Shown in pieces: positions 21,185-33,670 of a stretch of DNA of 64,000 nucleotides. The notes below the pieces were generated by a model. It did no database searches. It had not been told where the DNA came from and worked only from the letters and a program-made list of their open reading frames with translations. Source of the stretch: Rhyacophila brunnea. Lineage: Eukaryota > Arthropoda > Insecta > Trichoptera > Rhyacophilidae. The number at the start of each line of letters is the position of its first letter. Positions within the stretch are counted from its first letter, which is position 1. A program made the translations under genes and the position numbers. The stretch lies in assembly GCA_022495005.1 (NCBI GenBank), contig JAGYXB010001997.1, positions 2,852,001-2,916,000 of the forward strand, read 5' to 3'.

Positions 21185-23690
21185 CTGAGTATTTTACGAT
21201 CACTATTATTATGAGCATTAAGTTATTTTTCATAAAAAAATGATTAAAATCGTAGCATAAAAATAGTTAATGGTTGATAAAACCATATTATAAAAACCTG
21301 ATTGGTACCTATGTGCAATAGAAAATATTACACTTTCATTAATGTGCTTTATCGAATAAATAAATGAAGATATCCTTTATTCAAATTGATATGAAGACAG
21401 CCAGACATGGTAAATTCGTTTTTGATTGTCACAATCAAATAAGGGCAAAAACAACACCGATATTTATTTTTCGCCCAACCTTACAACTGTTTCACATGTT
21501 CATCACCTACTTATGAAAAACAAGCACACGGCAGGAGAGATAAGTGAAATCTATGTTCTCAGAAATTAAGGGTGGAATACAGTGGCGTTACAAATAATCA
21601 TTTATTCTATAGTAACTTAAAAATGTATGCATATATTTAATAGCTCGATAGAACACAACGAGTAGAGATTTAGCCAACCTGTACTATTTTCATTGTTATT
21701 GTTATTTTTGAATATGAAGTTTTACGTCTATAATTTGTGTATATCTATAATAATAAAATTTCTCCGGTTTCTTTGACAGACAGCTGTGTGGTGCAATTTA
21801 AACTGTATTGATGGAAAAATAAGGTGTTGAATTGAATTAAATTTATCAGACTTACTGATAATATTATGTATTGCAATATAACGTAAGCTTTACATTAGGG
21901 AGTAATTTTAACATTTGATTGAAGACTTTAAGATATTGGGCATTTATTAGTTTTTTTTATTAATACCTATTCAAAACTTTTATATCTGATAATATACATG
22001 AAAATCATAAAATTACATGGAGATAATTTAAATATTGCGTATGTATGCTATATAAGTGTATGTTTATATTGCGCTAGTTGTATCACTTTGCCTCGCTATA
22101 CGCATTTCCCACTATTTCTCATAAGCTTCCCAGACTATTGAATCTTACATCTTAGAATGTGGTAAATTTATAATTAGTGATGGGAATAGTGTAACATACA
22201 TTAAGAGCATACATAAGTGAAACGGAAAATAATTTTCAACAGTAGGTGGTCAATTTGTTTTGTCATGGCGTCGGAGGAATATATTCTTAAATCGCGTAAA
22301 GATGACTAGAAAACGTTACCCATTTACTTGAAAAAGAAAACATGTCAATGAATATACTATTATTATTACTAATTTATAACAATAACATAACGTTGAATGG
22401 ACGCGTGTTGATTTTTTATGACAAATTATATTTCGTTCGACTCGCGTCATTTGCACAATCCGCACATCGCCTAGTCACGATCTTTTTAGACCATGCCTCA
22501 ACTGAAGTATAGCCTTAATAAGTCCGTTCAACGCAGGATACTGCATAAGGTAATCTTTATATTTCTATGTACATATTGTTATAGAGTGTTACTAGTAGTA
22601 CGACAATAATTGAAAAAAAAAAAAACCGCGGAAAATCAAGCACTGAAGAGCTACTTGGTTACTTAGGAAGTACAGAATCAAATTAGTTCCTAAAAATTAC
22701 TTCAAGCTACTAGCAAGTTCTTCTTGTTGGATTTGAGCATACCAGTATATAACTGCCGTCTTGCATATCTTACCACGTTCACACAAGACGTCTTCGTCAA
22801 GATTTCTCGAATCGTTAAAAATGTTGTTTTACCTAAATTATGATAATATTCGCACGTCACTGTTTTTCAGTAAATACCGGGAAGTCTAATAATTAATGAC
22901 ACTTTGCTTGTAGTAGATTGTTTGTTCTCAGATGCGTATTTATAGAAGCCATGTAATTATTAATTGAGAGTCATCGCATGAAGATGTTATTGGAGCCAGG
23001 AGTTCTTAACTGATTTTTGATCAGGACCAAGAAAATTGTTGTGGGATTTTTTTATAATGGAACGTCCAGATTTTTATTAATAGAAGGCGTTCCTATAAAA
23101 AAGGTCTTTATGCAAAAACAAAAATGTTCAGGAGAGAAGAAAAACACTTAGCGTAATAAATACAATAATTTCAATGTTTTATGTGTATATTTTGAAAGAT
23201 AAGCATTTTCTAATTTAAAAAATAATATTTTAAGATAAAACGTAATTGAGAAAACAATAAAAACATAACAGATAAAAAAATCTAATTTAAAGTACCTATC
23301 AAATTGTACATCATAACGAATTTTGATAGGAAGTGTGGCGATATTATGAAAATTAAATTCCTCACGCTCTGTATACTGTTATATAGGCCCTTTAAATACA
23401 ATAAAATCACTTTTGATACCAATGTATTATATAGACCCTTTTTATAGGGACCTTCGATTCAAAAAACGTAACATGAGTTTCAAAGGTATATTGCATTATT
23501 TTATCATTTATATTTTAGGTACATCCATATTCCCAGATATTTTAATGTTGATTGAACAAGTTTTGCAATTATTAATCAGAGCTATTTTTTCAATTTTGAT
23601 TTATGCTGTATTGAATTTGTCATATTGTCATAATAAAAATAATTTTATATCATAATTCACTAAGGTCAATGTGAAAATTAAGAAATTCGT
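21185..23690. other. No recognised gene over about 2.5 kb
   Basis: AT-rich DNA without shared repeats. The 80-codon frame at 23413-23655 is hydrophobic and AT-driven. I would not call it a gene. Confidence 0.4.
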
Positions 23691-23695
23691 ATATC

Positions 23696-24035
23696 GCGGG
23701 TCTATTCTATACAAAAGGCGACTATCGACCGCTAACGTGCTAACGTGATAATGTGTTAGTATTTGTTACATACATTTTATATTGAAATATTATAATTGTA
23801 ATTCTATTGTAATCAGTTAATCAGTCGAAACTGTCTCTCTCTTGCTCTCTCTCTATCGCTCATGCTCTAAATTTTAGCACATGCAGGGGGCATGCCGTTA
23901 AAATATATCATTTATTGCAACAATTAATACCGGCTAATTATAATTGTTACAATACGTGTTAATAATTTGATACAAACATACGCTAGTTAGCGGTTTTAGC
24001 GGACGAAAGCAGCCTTTTGTATAGAATAAACCCGC
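23696..24035. mobile_element. MITE family M2, copy 1
   Basis: Inverted termini: GCGGGTCTATTCTATACAAA at the left and TTTGTATAGAATAAACCCGC at the right. TAGTTAGCGG / CCGCTAACG blocks lie inside. Copies with related termini lie at 29881-30174 and 34277-34485. It has no coding frame. Confidence 0.75.
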
Positions 24036-24154
24036 TGGGGTCCTTTATTAACAATGATTATAGTCTAGAAATCGGTATTAAAAGAAAATTCGTACTAGGC
24101 AACAAATAATGTCGCTTCGGTTTCATGAAGATGCATACTAGGGCATTGAATTAA

Positions 24155-24570
24155 CGCTTGAAATGTAAGTATCTTTACAAAACACTAATAAAATCGGTTG
24201 TCACGTATTGCTCAGAAACCTGTTGGATGATCAAAAGCGTGAAACGAGTGTGAGGCACATTTGAAAAGAAATACTGCGTGATAATTTTGGACCCATCAAT
24301 GACATACAAACGTGAAAATAAAGATCGAAATACCAGTGTTACAGCGTACAGTCCATTACATTGGGCCGCCTTAGATGGCTCAGCCAACGAGTCACGCATG
24401 TTAAAGAAACTAATAATCGGTTGAGGCAAACAAAGATCTGTTTAACCTCGTACAAGATAGAGGATCGAGTTGAATTTAAAGACATTGCAATATAAACCTA
24501 AGAGACTGGAAGCAGATGCTGGAGGAGGCTAAGGTCCAAATAGGATTGTAGAACCAAGAAGAAGATATTA
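24155..24570 (+). pseudogene. LINE RT ORF C-terminal remnant, third type
   Basis: In one plus-strand frame from about 24173 it reads YKTLIKSVVTYCSETCWMIK, then SVKRV and a stop. After frameshifts the end reads LRDWKQMLEEAKVQIGL and a stop (24549-24551). These match the LINE segments YKTLIRPVL.YGSETW and DR..W...LEEAK...GL. A short AGAAGAAG tail follows the stop. The minus-strand frame at 24175-24429 is its shadow. The RT catalytic core is absent. Confidence 0.75.
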
Positions 24571-24574
24571 TAAA

Positions 24575-26275
24575 ATGTCAATATATAACTTTACTTGATA
24601 TTTTTTTAACAGGATACAAGTGGAAACCTTAAAAATATGCACTTGCACTAATTCCAGTTTGATATCTTGTTAAATTCACGTATACAAACGAATATGCTAA
24701 TACATTAAAATATTACCCAGCTATTATTTTATTATACACTTCCAAGTATTAATTTAACATTATATTTTCATTTAAAAATATCAAGTGTTTATGGCAGGTC
24801 TATCGAATGAATGATATTGCAGATAGGCTCAATTTCTAAGAAATGAAAACGATAAACCTATTTTTTTATTTCTACGAAGTCAGAAAATTTTGTACAATGT
24901 TATTTGTTATTATTTACGTGAAGATGATTTAGTTCTTCCGTCGTTTTCTTGCTGGGAATCCTCCAAACTTTTCCGGTCTACGCCTTGGCCGTTATTATGG
25001 TCACGTCGTTGACATCTACCATGTCGTCGGTGGTAGGTACCTACAGCTGGATGCAACAAGCAGACTCGTGGGATAATTGGAGTAATTCTACTTCTTGTAT
25101 TATCTTTTGTTCTTATTAATTCATTCAAAATGCTGTTTATCATCCTAAAACTGTCTTAGCCCTGCATAAACAAGGGGGTGAAAGCTTTTTTCATAGTCAA
25201 CTATGAAAAAAGCTTTCAGTTACGTCTATCTTTACTTTGTGTTGAAAATCCAACGGTTTTAAAAAAAAACTTGGGAGTAACGAATGGTCAATGGTATGAG
25301 AGCGGCTGTCAAAAAAAACACAGCCTATGTATTTATTTAAAAATAAAAATATTGAGCACAACGAATTATTAATTCAAGAAATTCACGACATGCTATTTAT
25401 AATGTAAATCAAATAATAAATAGTAATACAAAGCAAAAAATATTATAGAGAAAAAATATACCGGTAAAATATATCAGTGTGTTCACTTATTACGTATCGG
25501 CCTGCCGGCCCAATCTGTAGGTCGAGGTTACATGTAAATTGTACGTATTACATTTCTCCGTAGCACAGTTTGCTGTAAGCTTTCTTATCGGAAAGAGATC
25601 ACCGTATAGTATACGGTCATCTCTATAGCACCGAGATGAAAAAGACAGACAATAATGTTCCGTCAAGAATGAAAACCTAATCTAACAAATAATCCAGTAT
25701 ACTTATCGGCTGTTTTCAAAATTTTTTGCCGTTGGCTTCCTGTAAACTGACAAGAACCGTGTTTTATTTAGACATGAATTTTATCTCAGTACAATACGAC
25801 CCAAAGAGGTTAAACGGTCTTTGATATACAACCATATATTTAGGATACAGCTTTTCACGGTGAAGTGTGATACGGCGAACTGCATATGTACAAGTTTCCG
25901 GACACGTTATTGGATATGAATAAATCCTTAAAATATCATTAAGTTAAAATTAGTAGTAGGTACCTACTCGTTTCACCAGAAAGATTACAATCGTCGGTAA
26001 CCGTGGCACCAATGTAAGTTGTCCACTAGATCGATATGAAACCCGCAAATGAGTGCATATTACATTATTTCGAAATGGTAATGAGTTTTTTCAGGTATAC
26101 GCCTAGCGGGGGTGTTAGGGATGCGAATAAATATTACGGATACATTTCCGGACACGGTAGGTCGAACACACCGTCTGTCTATTCCTGCCAATTTTATTGC
26201 CAGAAGGAGGCTTTGATCGAAGTTGAAATCATGATAATGATTACATATTAGAAGATTTATTATTATTAATTCTTT
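24575..26275. other. No gene; two strong hairpins
   Basis: 25179-25197 and 25200-25218 form a perfect 19-bp inverted repeat with a 2-base loop (TGAAAGCTTTTTTCATAGT arm). 25605-25634 contains ACCGTATA-G-TATACGGT within longer paired flanks. The short frames at 24910-25143, 25178-25372 and 26036-26251 show no recognisable domains. Otherwise AT-rich. Confidence 0.5.
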
Positions 26276-26508
26276 CGACCATGTCCGATTCTAATAGGAT
26301 CATATGGGCCTCCACAGAGTAGAGGTTTGTATTGACAAATTTTATTTTTTACGAGAAATGGATGTCAGCCACTTGCTCAACCTATTAGGTCCATACCCTG
26401 ACACACACAAATTGAAAAACAATATGTGTACTTGCCAGACCCAGGATTCGAACCTGGGACCCACGGTGTTATAGTCCAACGCTTAAGCCGCGCGGCCACC
26501 GTGGGCGT
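26276..26508 (-). mobile_element. Best-preserved SINE S1
   Basis: The minus strand begins CGCCCACGGTGGCCGCGCGG, with an A-box region and TTAAGCG. A consensus B box in CAGGTTCGAATCCTGGGTCT follows, then ACACATATTG, GCTGACATCCATTTCTCGTA, AATACAAACCTCTACTCTGT, and the tail ending near 26276 with CGGACATGGTCG. It is about 230 bp and lacks a long A tail. It serves as the reference for the other S1 copies in the window. Confidence 0.85.
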
Positions 26509-27020
26509 TATTATTATTAATATGCACATTAAATCACATAGGTACCTATAACTTATGACAATATTTTCGTTATCGTTTCATGCCGTTTGTATATAGAAAA
26601 GTGTGCAAAATTATTCTAAATATTCATTTAGAATTAATTATATTTTTTTCGTCCATTAATTTTCGCAGCTTGCACGCGGTTGGGAGTTCCTGTATTAGAG
26701 CCTACAACGGCACACGGTGCCTATGTTTGTAACTATTATTAATGACAAGACGTGTCTAAATTTGTCTGAATTATTGTACTTATGGAAATCTAATGATTAT
26801 AATGATGGTAATTAATGTGTTCTGAGATTGAAGGTGACAAGATAAACCGTATTGTGGTTTCTTGACATGTAAATTAATTGAGTATGTTTTATATGAGTGT
26901 AATTCATTTTAAAGGATTATTCTAAAGGAAGATTTATAAATTTTTAAACACATTTAAGTGGGACGCAATAATTCACTTATTAATTAATATGTGTACCTAC
27001 TACATATTTTTTCTGAATTA
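26509..27020. other. No recognised gene
   Basis: AT-rich spacer between a SINE and a foldback element. I see nothing to annotate. Confidence 0.4.
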
Positions 27021-27022
27021 CC

Positions 27023-27357
27023 CCCGTTTCAGACGGGACACCGGTGTCGCGCTCGTATATAATAAGGAGTCCTTTGTATTCGAATAAAGGAGCCATTGTA
27101 TTATGTTTATGAACGCCCAGAGCTAATGAGTCAACGCATAATTTCGCGATATAAATTATTACATAAAACTGGCTGCGGTCATAAAAACATGTGTATCGGC
27201 GGCTTGAGAATGTAGCGGCCGACGGAAAAGTGTACCATACACGCTTTGACTCATTAGCTCGGGGCGTTCATAAACATAATAAAAAGACCCTTTTATTCGA
27301 ATACAATGGCCTCCTTATTATATACGAGCGCGACACCGGTGTCCCGTCTGAAACCGG
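27023..27357. mobile_element. Foldback element with about 115-bp inverted arms
   Basis: Arms at 27023-27137 and 27241-27357 are near-complementary. They start CGTTTCAGACGGGACACCGG and share GTCGCGCTCGTATATAATAA, a TTATGTTTATGAACGCCC block and GAGCTAATGAGTCAA. The roughly 100-bp loop is unrelated. The GC content of the arms stands out. It could form a long hairpin in DNA or RNA. The frame at 27191-27415 crosses the arm and is not a gene. No clear target duplication. Confidence 0.8.
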
Positions 27358-27364
27358 CCTTATA

Positions 27365-27775
27365 CGCAGCGTAAATGGTAGTACTGGTTTATGTGTATTT
27401 GATAATTTATCTTAGAAATCGGGAGCATCTATTGTTCGTTCTCATAAGGTGCATAACTATCTTGCTATTTAGTGACACCAACTGAGAGAGTAATAAATAA
27501 CTAGGTTCAATCAAATCGCTTCGGATATTGATATATTCCACTTACGTTGGAGTAAGTTTAGGTGGACGTTGCTTTAGAAGTTTTTACGATAGGGTCCATC
27601 AATCTAGTTCATTCGGTGTGCTTCCATGTACTTTTATTTTTATTATTTTCTCATACTACCATGTAGTTTTATTTCAATAGTGTTAACACGTCACATCACG
27701 TCACGTGGTAAACACTTTGAATTTATAATTTGTCATGTTCATTATAATATGTAAAATAGATAATTTGGATTTTAA
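27365..27775 (+). pseudogene. LINE L1A tail
   Basis: Matches the end of the LINE at 40761-41790: TTAGAAATCGGGAGCATC, ATTGTTCGTTCTC, TTCGGATATTGATATATTCC and AGGTGGACGTTG, followed by 3' untranslated sequence ending near AATTTGTCATGTTCATTATA. The reading frame is broken in several places. Its left edge abuts the foldback element within about 10 bases. Confidence 0.75.
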
Positions 27776-27850
27776 TACTATTATGATGGTAAACTGCTTG
27801 GGTGAGAAAATTGAGAGTGTAAGCTGTTACATCTATCTCTGATAAAAAAA

Positions 27851-28257
27851 TATATGTAAGCACGTATACATGACGATATTACTCGCAGGGTTAAACGTAT
27901 ATGCAGCTATATATTTAAAACTGTCATTTTATTGTAATTAAAGTGTTCAACAAATGTGTGGCAAGGAAAATCCTAAAATTAAAAGTAGCGTAAGGTGGTA
28001 TGGAAAGAAGTATGTAAGGCATTACGAAAAAAATCCAAAAAAATAACGCATAAAATATATATATGTAAGGACGTATACATGACGATGTTACTCGCAGGGT
28101 TAAACGTATATGCAGCTATATATTTAAAACTGTCATTTTATTGTACTTAAAGTGTTCAACAAATGTGTGGTAAAATCTTAAAATTAAAAGTAGCGTAAGG
28201 TGGTATGGAAAGAAGTGTGTAAGGCATTACGAAAAAAATCCAAAAAAATAACGCATT
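27851..28257 (+). repeat. Tandem duplication, about 209-bp unit, two copies
   Basis: Units 27851-28059 and 28060-28257 start TATATGTAAG and share ACGTATACATGACGAT, CTCGCAGGGTTAAACGTATA, GTAGCGTAAGGTGGTATGG and AATCCAAAAAAATAACGCAT. The second lacks about 9 bases (GCAAGGAAA region). High identity suggests a recent event. Confidence 0.85.
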
Positions 28258-28580
28258 AAAAGGCAGCCAAAGGACACATTAAAACGGGGTCACAAAAATG
28301 GTACAAATGCAAAGGTTTCGACAAATGAATAACCGTTGGATAAATGTGATTTTATAAATAGTGGTGTCCATGGAGTGTCGCCCAAAAATCTGATTGACCA
28401 ACGAACTCATAAGGTTAGCGAAACTTCATAGCAGCGAATTACTAGGTATTGAGAAGGGTGAAAGGAGCTAGAGGTAACCTTCATTCAGCAGTGGATCGAG
28501 ACGGCTGAATACAGTTAATTGAATTTTCGGTAGGTAGAGGTACTAAGTTTATAATTTTTATTTTTACGAAGAATCAAAAT

Positions 28581-28967
28581 ATGCATACATTGTTATGTTC
28601 GCTAACAAACAAGTTTTTTCAAAAATATTCAGAAAAAGCTGATTCATTGATTCATAACAGAGAACACAAAAAAACTAAACTTCAGCGATCTCTAGTGGAA
28701 GGGGAAAATGCCGCATGGTGCAACGTTCATCCTATTTTCTCCAAGTTTTATCTCTTTTTTGCCCCAAATAATACTAATAATAATAATATGAAGGGAAAAT
28801 TGCCAAACTGCGACAGGACCTATGTAAACCAAAAAATATTCATTTTCCTAATAGCCGGGAGGAAAACTGGGCTGATACGATGCGAAACAAACACCCCCTA
28901 CTCTTATGATTGGCAATATATTCCCTTACCTACTCTGCGTCAGATAATTAGGTATATCGAACGATAA
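28581..28967 (+). CDS. Unrecognised open frame, 128 codons
   Basis: It runs from an ATG to a stop with no recognisable domain, signal peptide or membrane segment. The protein is rich in Lys, Asn and Ile and contains an Asn run (APNNTNNNN). No splice sites or homologous copy in the window support it. In AT-rich DNA this length could arise by chance, and I think it is probably not a gene. Confidence 0.12.
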   Translation: MHTLLCSLTNKFFQKYSEKADSLIHNREHKKTKLQRSLVEGENAAWCNVHPIFSKFYLFFAPNNTNNNNMKGKLPNCDRTYVNQKIFIFLIAGRKTGLIRCETNTPYSYDWQYIPLPTLRQIIRYIER

Positions 28968-29138
28968 ACACGGTTTTTTGAATACATATTTACATATACA
29001 TTGTATACATAGCAAGTAAGACAAAGTCTTTTAAATTTTTAGGGTATTTACATACGCAATGCAGAATAGAATCGATATGATGTATTAACACGTAGATATG
29101 TAAATGACATGTACTGTCGAACAAGATCATCCTGTCAA

Positions 29139-29320
29139 CGTGTTAAAACTGTGAACTAATAAGACCCACCTACTTTCAACCGCACTTCGACTGCAACGAC
29201 TTCCGGTTATCGACGAGTGTTGTCCACGTGTTAAAACTGTGAACTAACAAGTCCCTCCTATTTAGTTAATCGCACTTCGACTCCAGCGACTTTTCGTTAT
29301 TGCCTAGATCTTCTTGTCGA
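29139..29320 (+). repeat. Imperfect tandem repeat, about 88-bp period
   Basis: CGTGTTAAAACTGTGAACTA occurs at about 29139 and again at 29227. Each is followed by a CGCACTTCGACT block and a CGACTTxxxGTTAT block. TTGTCGAACA-type sequence borders the array on both sides. Confidence 0.7.
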
Positions 29321-29380
29321 ACAGTATTATATAATATTTATATTAAAAAAAATAAAATTTACCTTACTAATTTCAATCAT

Positions 29381-29596
29381 GCCCACGATGGCAGAGCGAC
29401 TTACGCGATGTGGGTCGCAGGTTAGAATCATGGGTCTGGCAAATACACATATTATTTTTTTTAGTTTCAGTATAATAGGTTGAGCATATGGCTAGCATCC
29501 ATTTCTCGTAAAAAAAATCTGTTAATACAAACCTCTACTTTGTAGGGGCACATAATAATATTATGATCTTCTTAGGATCGAACATGGTCAAAAAAA
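29381..29596 (+). mobile_element. SINE S1
   Basis: Head GCCCACGATGGCAGAGCGAC, degraded B box (AGGTTAGAATCATGGGTCTG), GCTAGCATCCATTTCTCGTA, ACAAACCTCTACTTTGTAGG, and tail CTTAGGATCGAACATGGTCA. A part of the tRNA-like head between the boxes is missing. Confidence 0.75.
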
Positions 29597-29880
29597 ATTC
29601 AATCTCTTTAAAAATTAGTGTTCACGATTAGTTTTGTCGGAAAGTTTATTACTTAAACCAGAATTGATTAGAGCCTCATTTTTTTAAGTGTTCGGTTCCG
29701 GTTTCAGTTTAATCTAGAAAATCGAATGAGATTCGGTTCCATCATATCCAAAATCGGAATCCGGATTTTGAGGTAGTTTAAAAAAATATAGATATACTTG
29801 ATTTCCTGAATATTTTATTTTAATTAAAAAAACCAAAATGTAGTATATACTTACTATTTTTATCAAAATATCCTTACCAG

Positions 29881-30174
29881 CGCATCTATTCTATACACAA
29901 TTCTGCCATCGGTGGCTATCAGCGGCTAAACTAAGTTTATCGTATTTATATATTGAGGCGGTTAATTGTTTCAATAAGTTAACTGCATGAACTGTCAAAA
30001 ATTGCTATGTTTTAACAGCACGTCTCTTACTTGTATTAACTTTTAATGCGAGATAGACAATTTTGATAGTTTAGACAGCTAACTATTGTAACACCTCAAT
30101 ACATAAATATGATAAGCTACCCTCGATCGCCGCCAATAGCCGCCGATAAAAGTCTCGTGTATAGAATATATGCG
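29881..30174. mobile_element. MITE family M2, copy 2
   Basis: Left end CGCATCTATTCTATACAC and right end GTGTATAGAATATATGCG are inverted repeats. GGTGGCTATCAGCGGC faces GCCGCCAATAGCCGCCGA inside. TATTGAGG / CCTCAATACATAAATATGAT forms a further inner pair. Confidence 0.75.
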
Positions 30175-30299
30175 CACGTGAAGAAAATTTAATGTACAAT
30201 TTGTAGGTATCCAACCAACCAATTTTAATTGCGTATTTTATGTAAATTACCATTATTACTACTCCAAGCAAGCATAGATACACTTGGACGTCTAAAGTG

Positions 30300-31260
30300 T
30301 GACTGTAACTTCACATACATCCAATCTATTAGGACAATGTAGCAAAGGCATTTTGATTGCACCAGAACAACTGCAAGTGAATTCGAGCCCACGCTCTATG
30401 CGACATAGGGCGAGCGATCTTGCACAATTTATTCTACGCTGGATGCTACTCCATTTGTGTATTCTGTGTGTAATAGAATTTATAATGTTAAATAATATTC
30501 ATAAAAAAACTTCAAACGATACAAATCGCTAATGGACTTTCGCTCAACATTCGCGAAGACAACGCAAAATTGTTATTAATTAGAAAATAAATACAACGTG
30601 AAACAAAAAGAGCAAAAGAAATACTGTTTGCAAGTTATTTCTGTTCGTATTTTTATGTGTGCTTTAAAAGCTTTCTATCGTTAATCAAAAAATAAAAGAG
30701 CTTCATAAAATTGATCTGTGGAAATCTTGGTGTATTTTTTTGTTCAAATAAATAACAGGATTATAGCGGAAAGCACTTAAAAGATACACATCTCCCCATA
30801 ATTTTCCTTACCTACCTGTGAATCACTCAATACGTCAAAATTAGAAACATGGACCAAAGGGAGCTTTTCATTAAATAACCTTGTTTTTAGCCTGTAAATA
30901 CTTTGTTTTGGGTATTTTTAAATTGAAAGTTTTCTATGACGTCAGAAATAATGAAAATTAAGTGTCCATTATTTTTGAAATAGTTATTTTTTCTAAGCTC
31001 TAGGTAGATACTTAATTACGTAAAAAATATTTAGAAAATAATAGGTAGGTACATACTGAAGTATTACAACTACTATCCGGGCGCTTTGCCTCTCAGCTGT
31101 GGCGTGGTATTTATACTAGCCTGGATGCATACCAAAATATGGTATTCTATGGAAGACATATTTTTTGAGTTGACTTATTTATTACTTATGTTTTTTTAAA
31201 ATTAATTAAATAATATCTAATAACGTACAATATAATATTATCTAAGATAACCTGTCGATA
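30300..31260. other. No recognised gene
   Basis: A 77-codon frame at 30299-30532 has no identifiable domain. The remainder is AT-rich with no repeats shared within the window. Confidence 0.4.
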
Positions 31261-31265
31261 GTTGA

Positions 31266-31340
31266 CAATGTCCCTCTGAAGCGGATGCTACCGGTCCATA
31301 ATAATATTTAAAAATGGAGTTAGTACTAAATATTGGGTTT
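31266..31340 (+). repeat. Repeat P, degenerate arm
   Basis: TGTCCCTCTGAAGCGGATGC and CCGGTCCATAATAA correspond to the start of the repeat P arms at 43818 and 53978. The 3' half has decayed. Confidence 0.5.
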
Positions 31341-33345
31341 CATTTTAATTATTAATACAATGTATTTCTACCATGAATAATTGACACCATAAAAGAAAAA
31401 AAAACATAATATTTTAAAAATGATAACTAAATTAAAGTGTGTTCAAGCATATTTTAGTTAGATCAATCATTAATTATTATTATTAGGGTAGGTGAAACTT
31501 TGTTTGGCCCGCGTAGATGTAAGAGACTTGCTTATTTTCATAAGTAATACATATTTAATGTTTGCCCCTATTTTCTATTGTCTATTTTCTGAAGGCCGAA
31601 ATTAAATTGAAACTGTCTAAAAAAAATTTGCAGTAAAATAACGCAAAAGCTCATTATTGCTTGTAGAATTAATATAGGATAATGACATTAACTGTAACAC
31701 AATTATAATATTTTTCGCTACAGTCCATTTTAAGCCCTGTATATAGGTATCTCATGGCTTAGTAATCTTCATAATTGGTGCAATAGTTATTATAACACGT
31801 CATGCATCTTTAAGATAGTTTTAGTATTCAATTGTCTACGAGGTGTGAACAATGAAAAAGATGTACAGAACCAATATTATGCCAATAATACTGAAGATAT
31901 TTGTAATAATATGTAAAACTAGATCTTCATGCCCCCCACATTCTGAAGCGTGTACCCATGCCAACATGTTTATTTATCACTATGGTTAAGAAGTGCACTG
32001 TGATGTTTTACAGTAATGTTCCCCAAATGGTATGGAAGTAAAATTAAGAGATTTGTAAAGAAATCCACTTGAATTATAAATTTATGGCCCAACCAAACCA
32101 CACAGCCCCGTACCACACCCGGTCTTAATCGGGCGGATCACGGGAATTTAAGTAAAGCATCATTTTATTTTTACGACTGGGAATGTCTCAGGAACAGCTA
32201 CCCAAGACTGAGATTTGCCAAGAACTCAAATTTTAAGAGTACCCTCGGTGAGAGAAGCACGTAGAGGCATAATTAAAAATTGCAATAAGTAACAAAACTG
32301 TTGAACAGTCGAAATGAAGAGAACTTTATTATGCAGCACTGATTGCGACCCCCTTTTGTGGTAGCCAAGTAACATTGCGATTCTGCGCCATATTGAATAA
32401 ATAGCTATTTTATTAGGCAGGAAACAGATAAAAAAAATTATAAAATCAATTTAAAAACGTGAATTATCATCCCACATAAAATTACATTGCTCAGAATGAT
32501 AATACTCCTTAAAGAATATAGCGCCGCAGGCGACTTTCTTCTACTATTAGAGCATTTTTTTGGTGTGTATTTATCTCATTTAACTTGTCGACTAGCCACG
32601 CTGCCCCCTCTTAATCCTGGGACCTCAGATTAGAGCCCTGTCAGCCCCTTCCATATGGCGGCCATGGTTATCTCATTGTCCAAAACTAAAACACCGCAAA
32701 AAATTAGTGCTATGCAAGATTTGAAAAAAGAACACGAATCGCTCTTTCTGTATGATATCCAATTACCGACAACGATTGTTGACTCGAGTAGCAATAAAAT
32801 TGCCGATTTTGCAAATAATTGTTTTAACGAATCAACATTTTCCATAGCCATTATCATGACTTATGATTTGAAATTTATTGGTGTTTTGAACGATAACAAC
32901 GCAGATAAATGATAAAACCAAACAAATTGATTGATGAAAAGCAAACATTGAGTGAGCTAACAAATGAAATTTATTGTTGCAATGGTCTGCCATTTTGTTT
33001 ATTCTTGTCAACTTTTCATACTTTGCTTATTATATCGTGATACATTGAAAACATTCAATGAAGTCTGGCATTAATATGCAAAATAATATTATAATCTATC
33101 ACATAAAATAAAAATAAATATATATGAATTGCCGACATAAAATATATAATACGAGTAATATAATTTAGAGCTCATTTTCGATAACGAATTACCTCTCATT
33201 TAGTGTGAAAATATAAGCATTTACCTAAAAAATAACAAATGAAAAAAAACCAACGTTATTTTCATATTGACTTATAATATTATATTGAAGTTAACCAATG
33301 ACATTAATATGGACGAAGCATCCAGACAAAAAAATGACACTCACT
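31341..33345. other. No recognised gene over about 2 kb
   Basis: A 38-bp block near 32186-32222 (ATGTCTCAGGAACAGC, then CCAAGACTGAGATT) recurs at about 44811-44846, hinting at an unclassified repeat. The opposed frames at 32630-32857 and 32655-32912 overlap each other; neither shows a known domain. Confidence 0.35.
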
Positions 33346-33346
33346 T

Positions 33347-33515
33347 TTTTGTCGGGTCTGCCGAATGGCATAATCTGTTCTAACGCCATTACAATACAGG
33401 TAATATTGCTATAAATTCCCGATGCTCTTTGTCGGGTCTGCCGGATGGTTCGGTTCGAGCGGGTTCGCTCTAATGAACATTGACACTAGAAACACTTGCT
33501 ATAAATTCCCGATGC
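33347..33515 (+). repeat. Two-unit tandem repeat
   Basis: TTTGTCGGGTCTGCCG occurs at 33349 and 33428. Each is followed by GCTATAAATTCCCGATGC (about 33409 and 33500). The intervening sequence differs between the units. Confidence 0.65.
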
Positions 33516-33670
33516 GTGATATCGCATAATGGAAATTGCGTGACGTCTACCTATATATGTGCGAATGCCGCTATGCGTAAATTTACTTGCTAGCTACTGT
33601 ACTGAGTGCGTTGTCCATTAATAATGTCATTGAAGTTAACACACCCACCCCGCACCACAGCCATTCGCAG

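Noticed and set aside
20678..21233. Two minus-strand frames inside the piggyBac-like element as transposase
   Set aside because: No catalytic Asp motifs or C-terminal Cys cluster, and the element is far shorter than an autonomous piggyBac. They are incidental frames.
26429..26508. Functional tRNA gene
   Set aside because: A and B boxes are good but the acceptor ends do not pair, and the same sequence with the same tail recurs seven times, so it is a SINE head.
28581..28967. 128-codon open frame as a protein gene
   Set aside because: No domain, splice signal, promoter or paralogue, and the composition follows the AT-rich background. Listed only at very low confidence.
33347..33515. CRISPR-like array
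   Set aside because: Only two imperfect units with unequal spacing, in a eukaryotic sequence; a simple tandem repeat.
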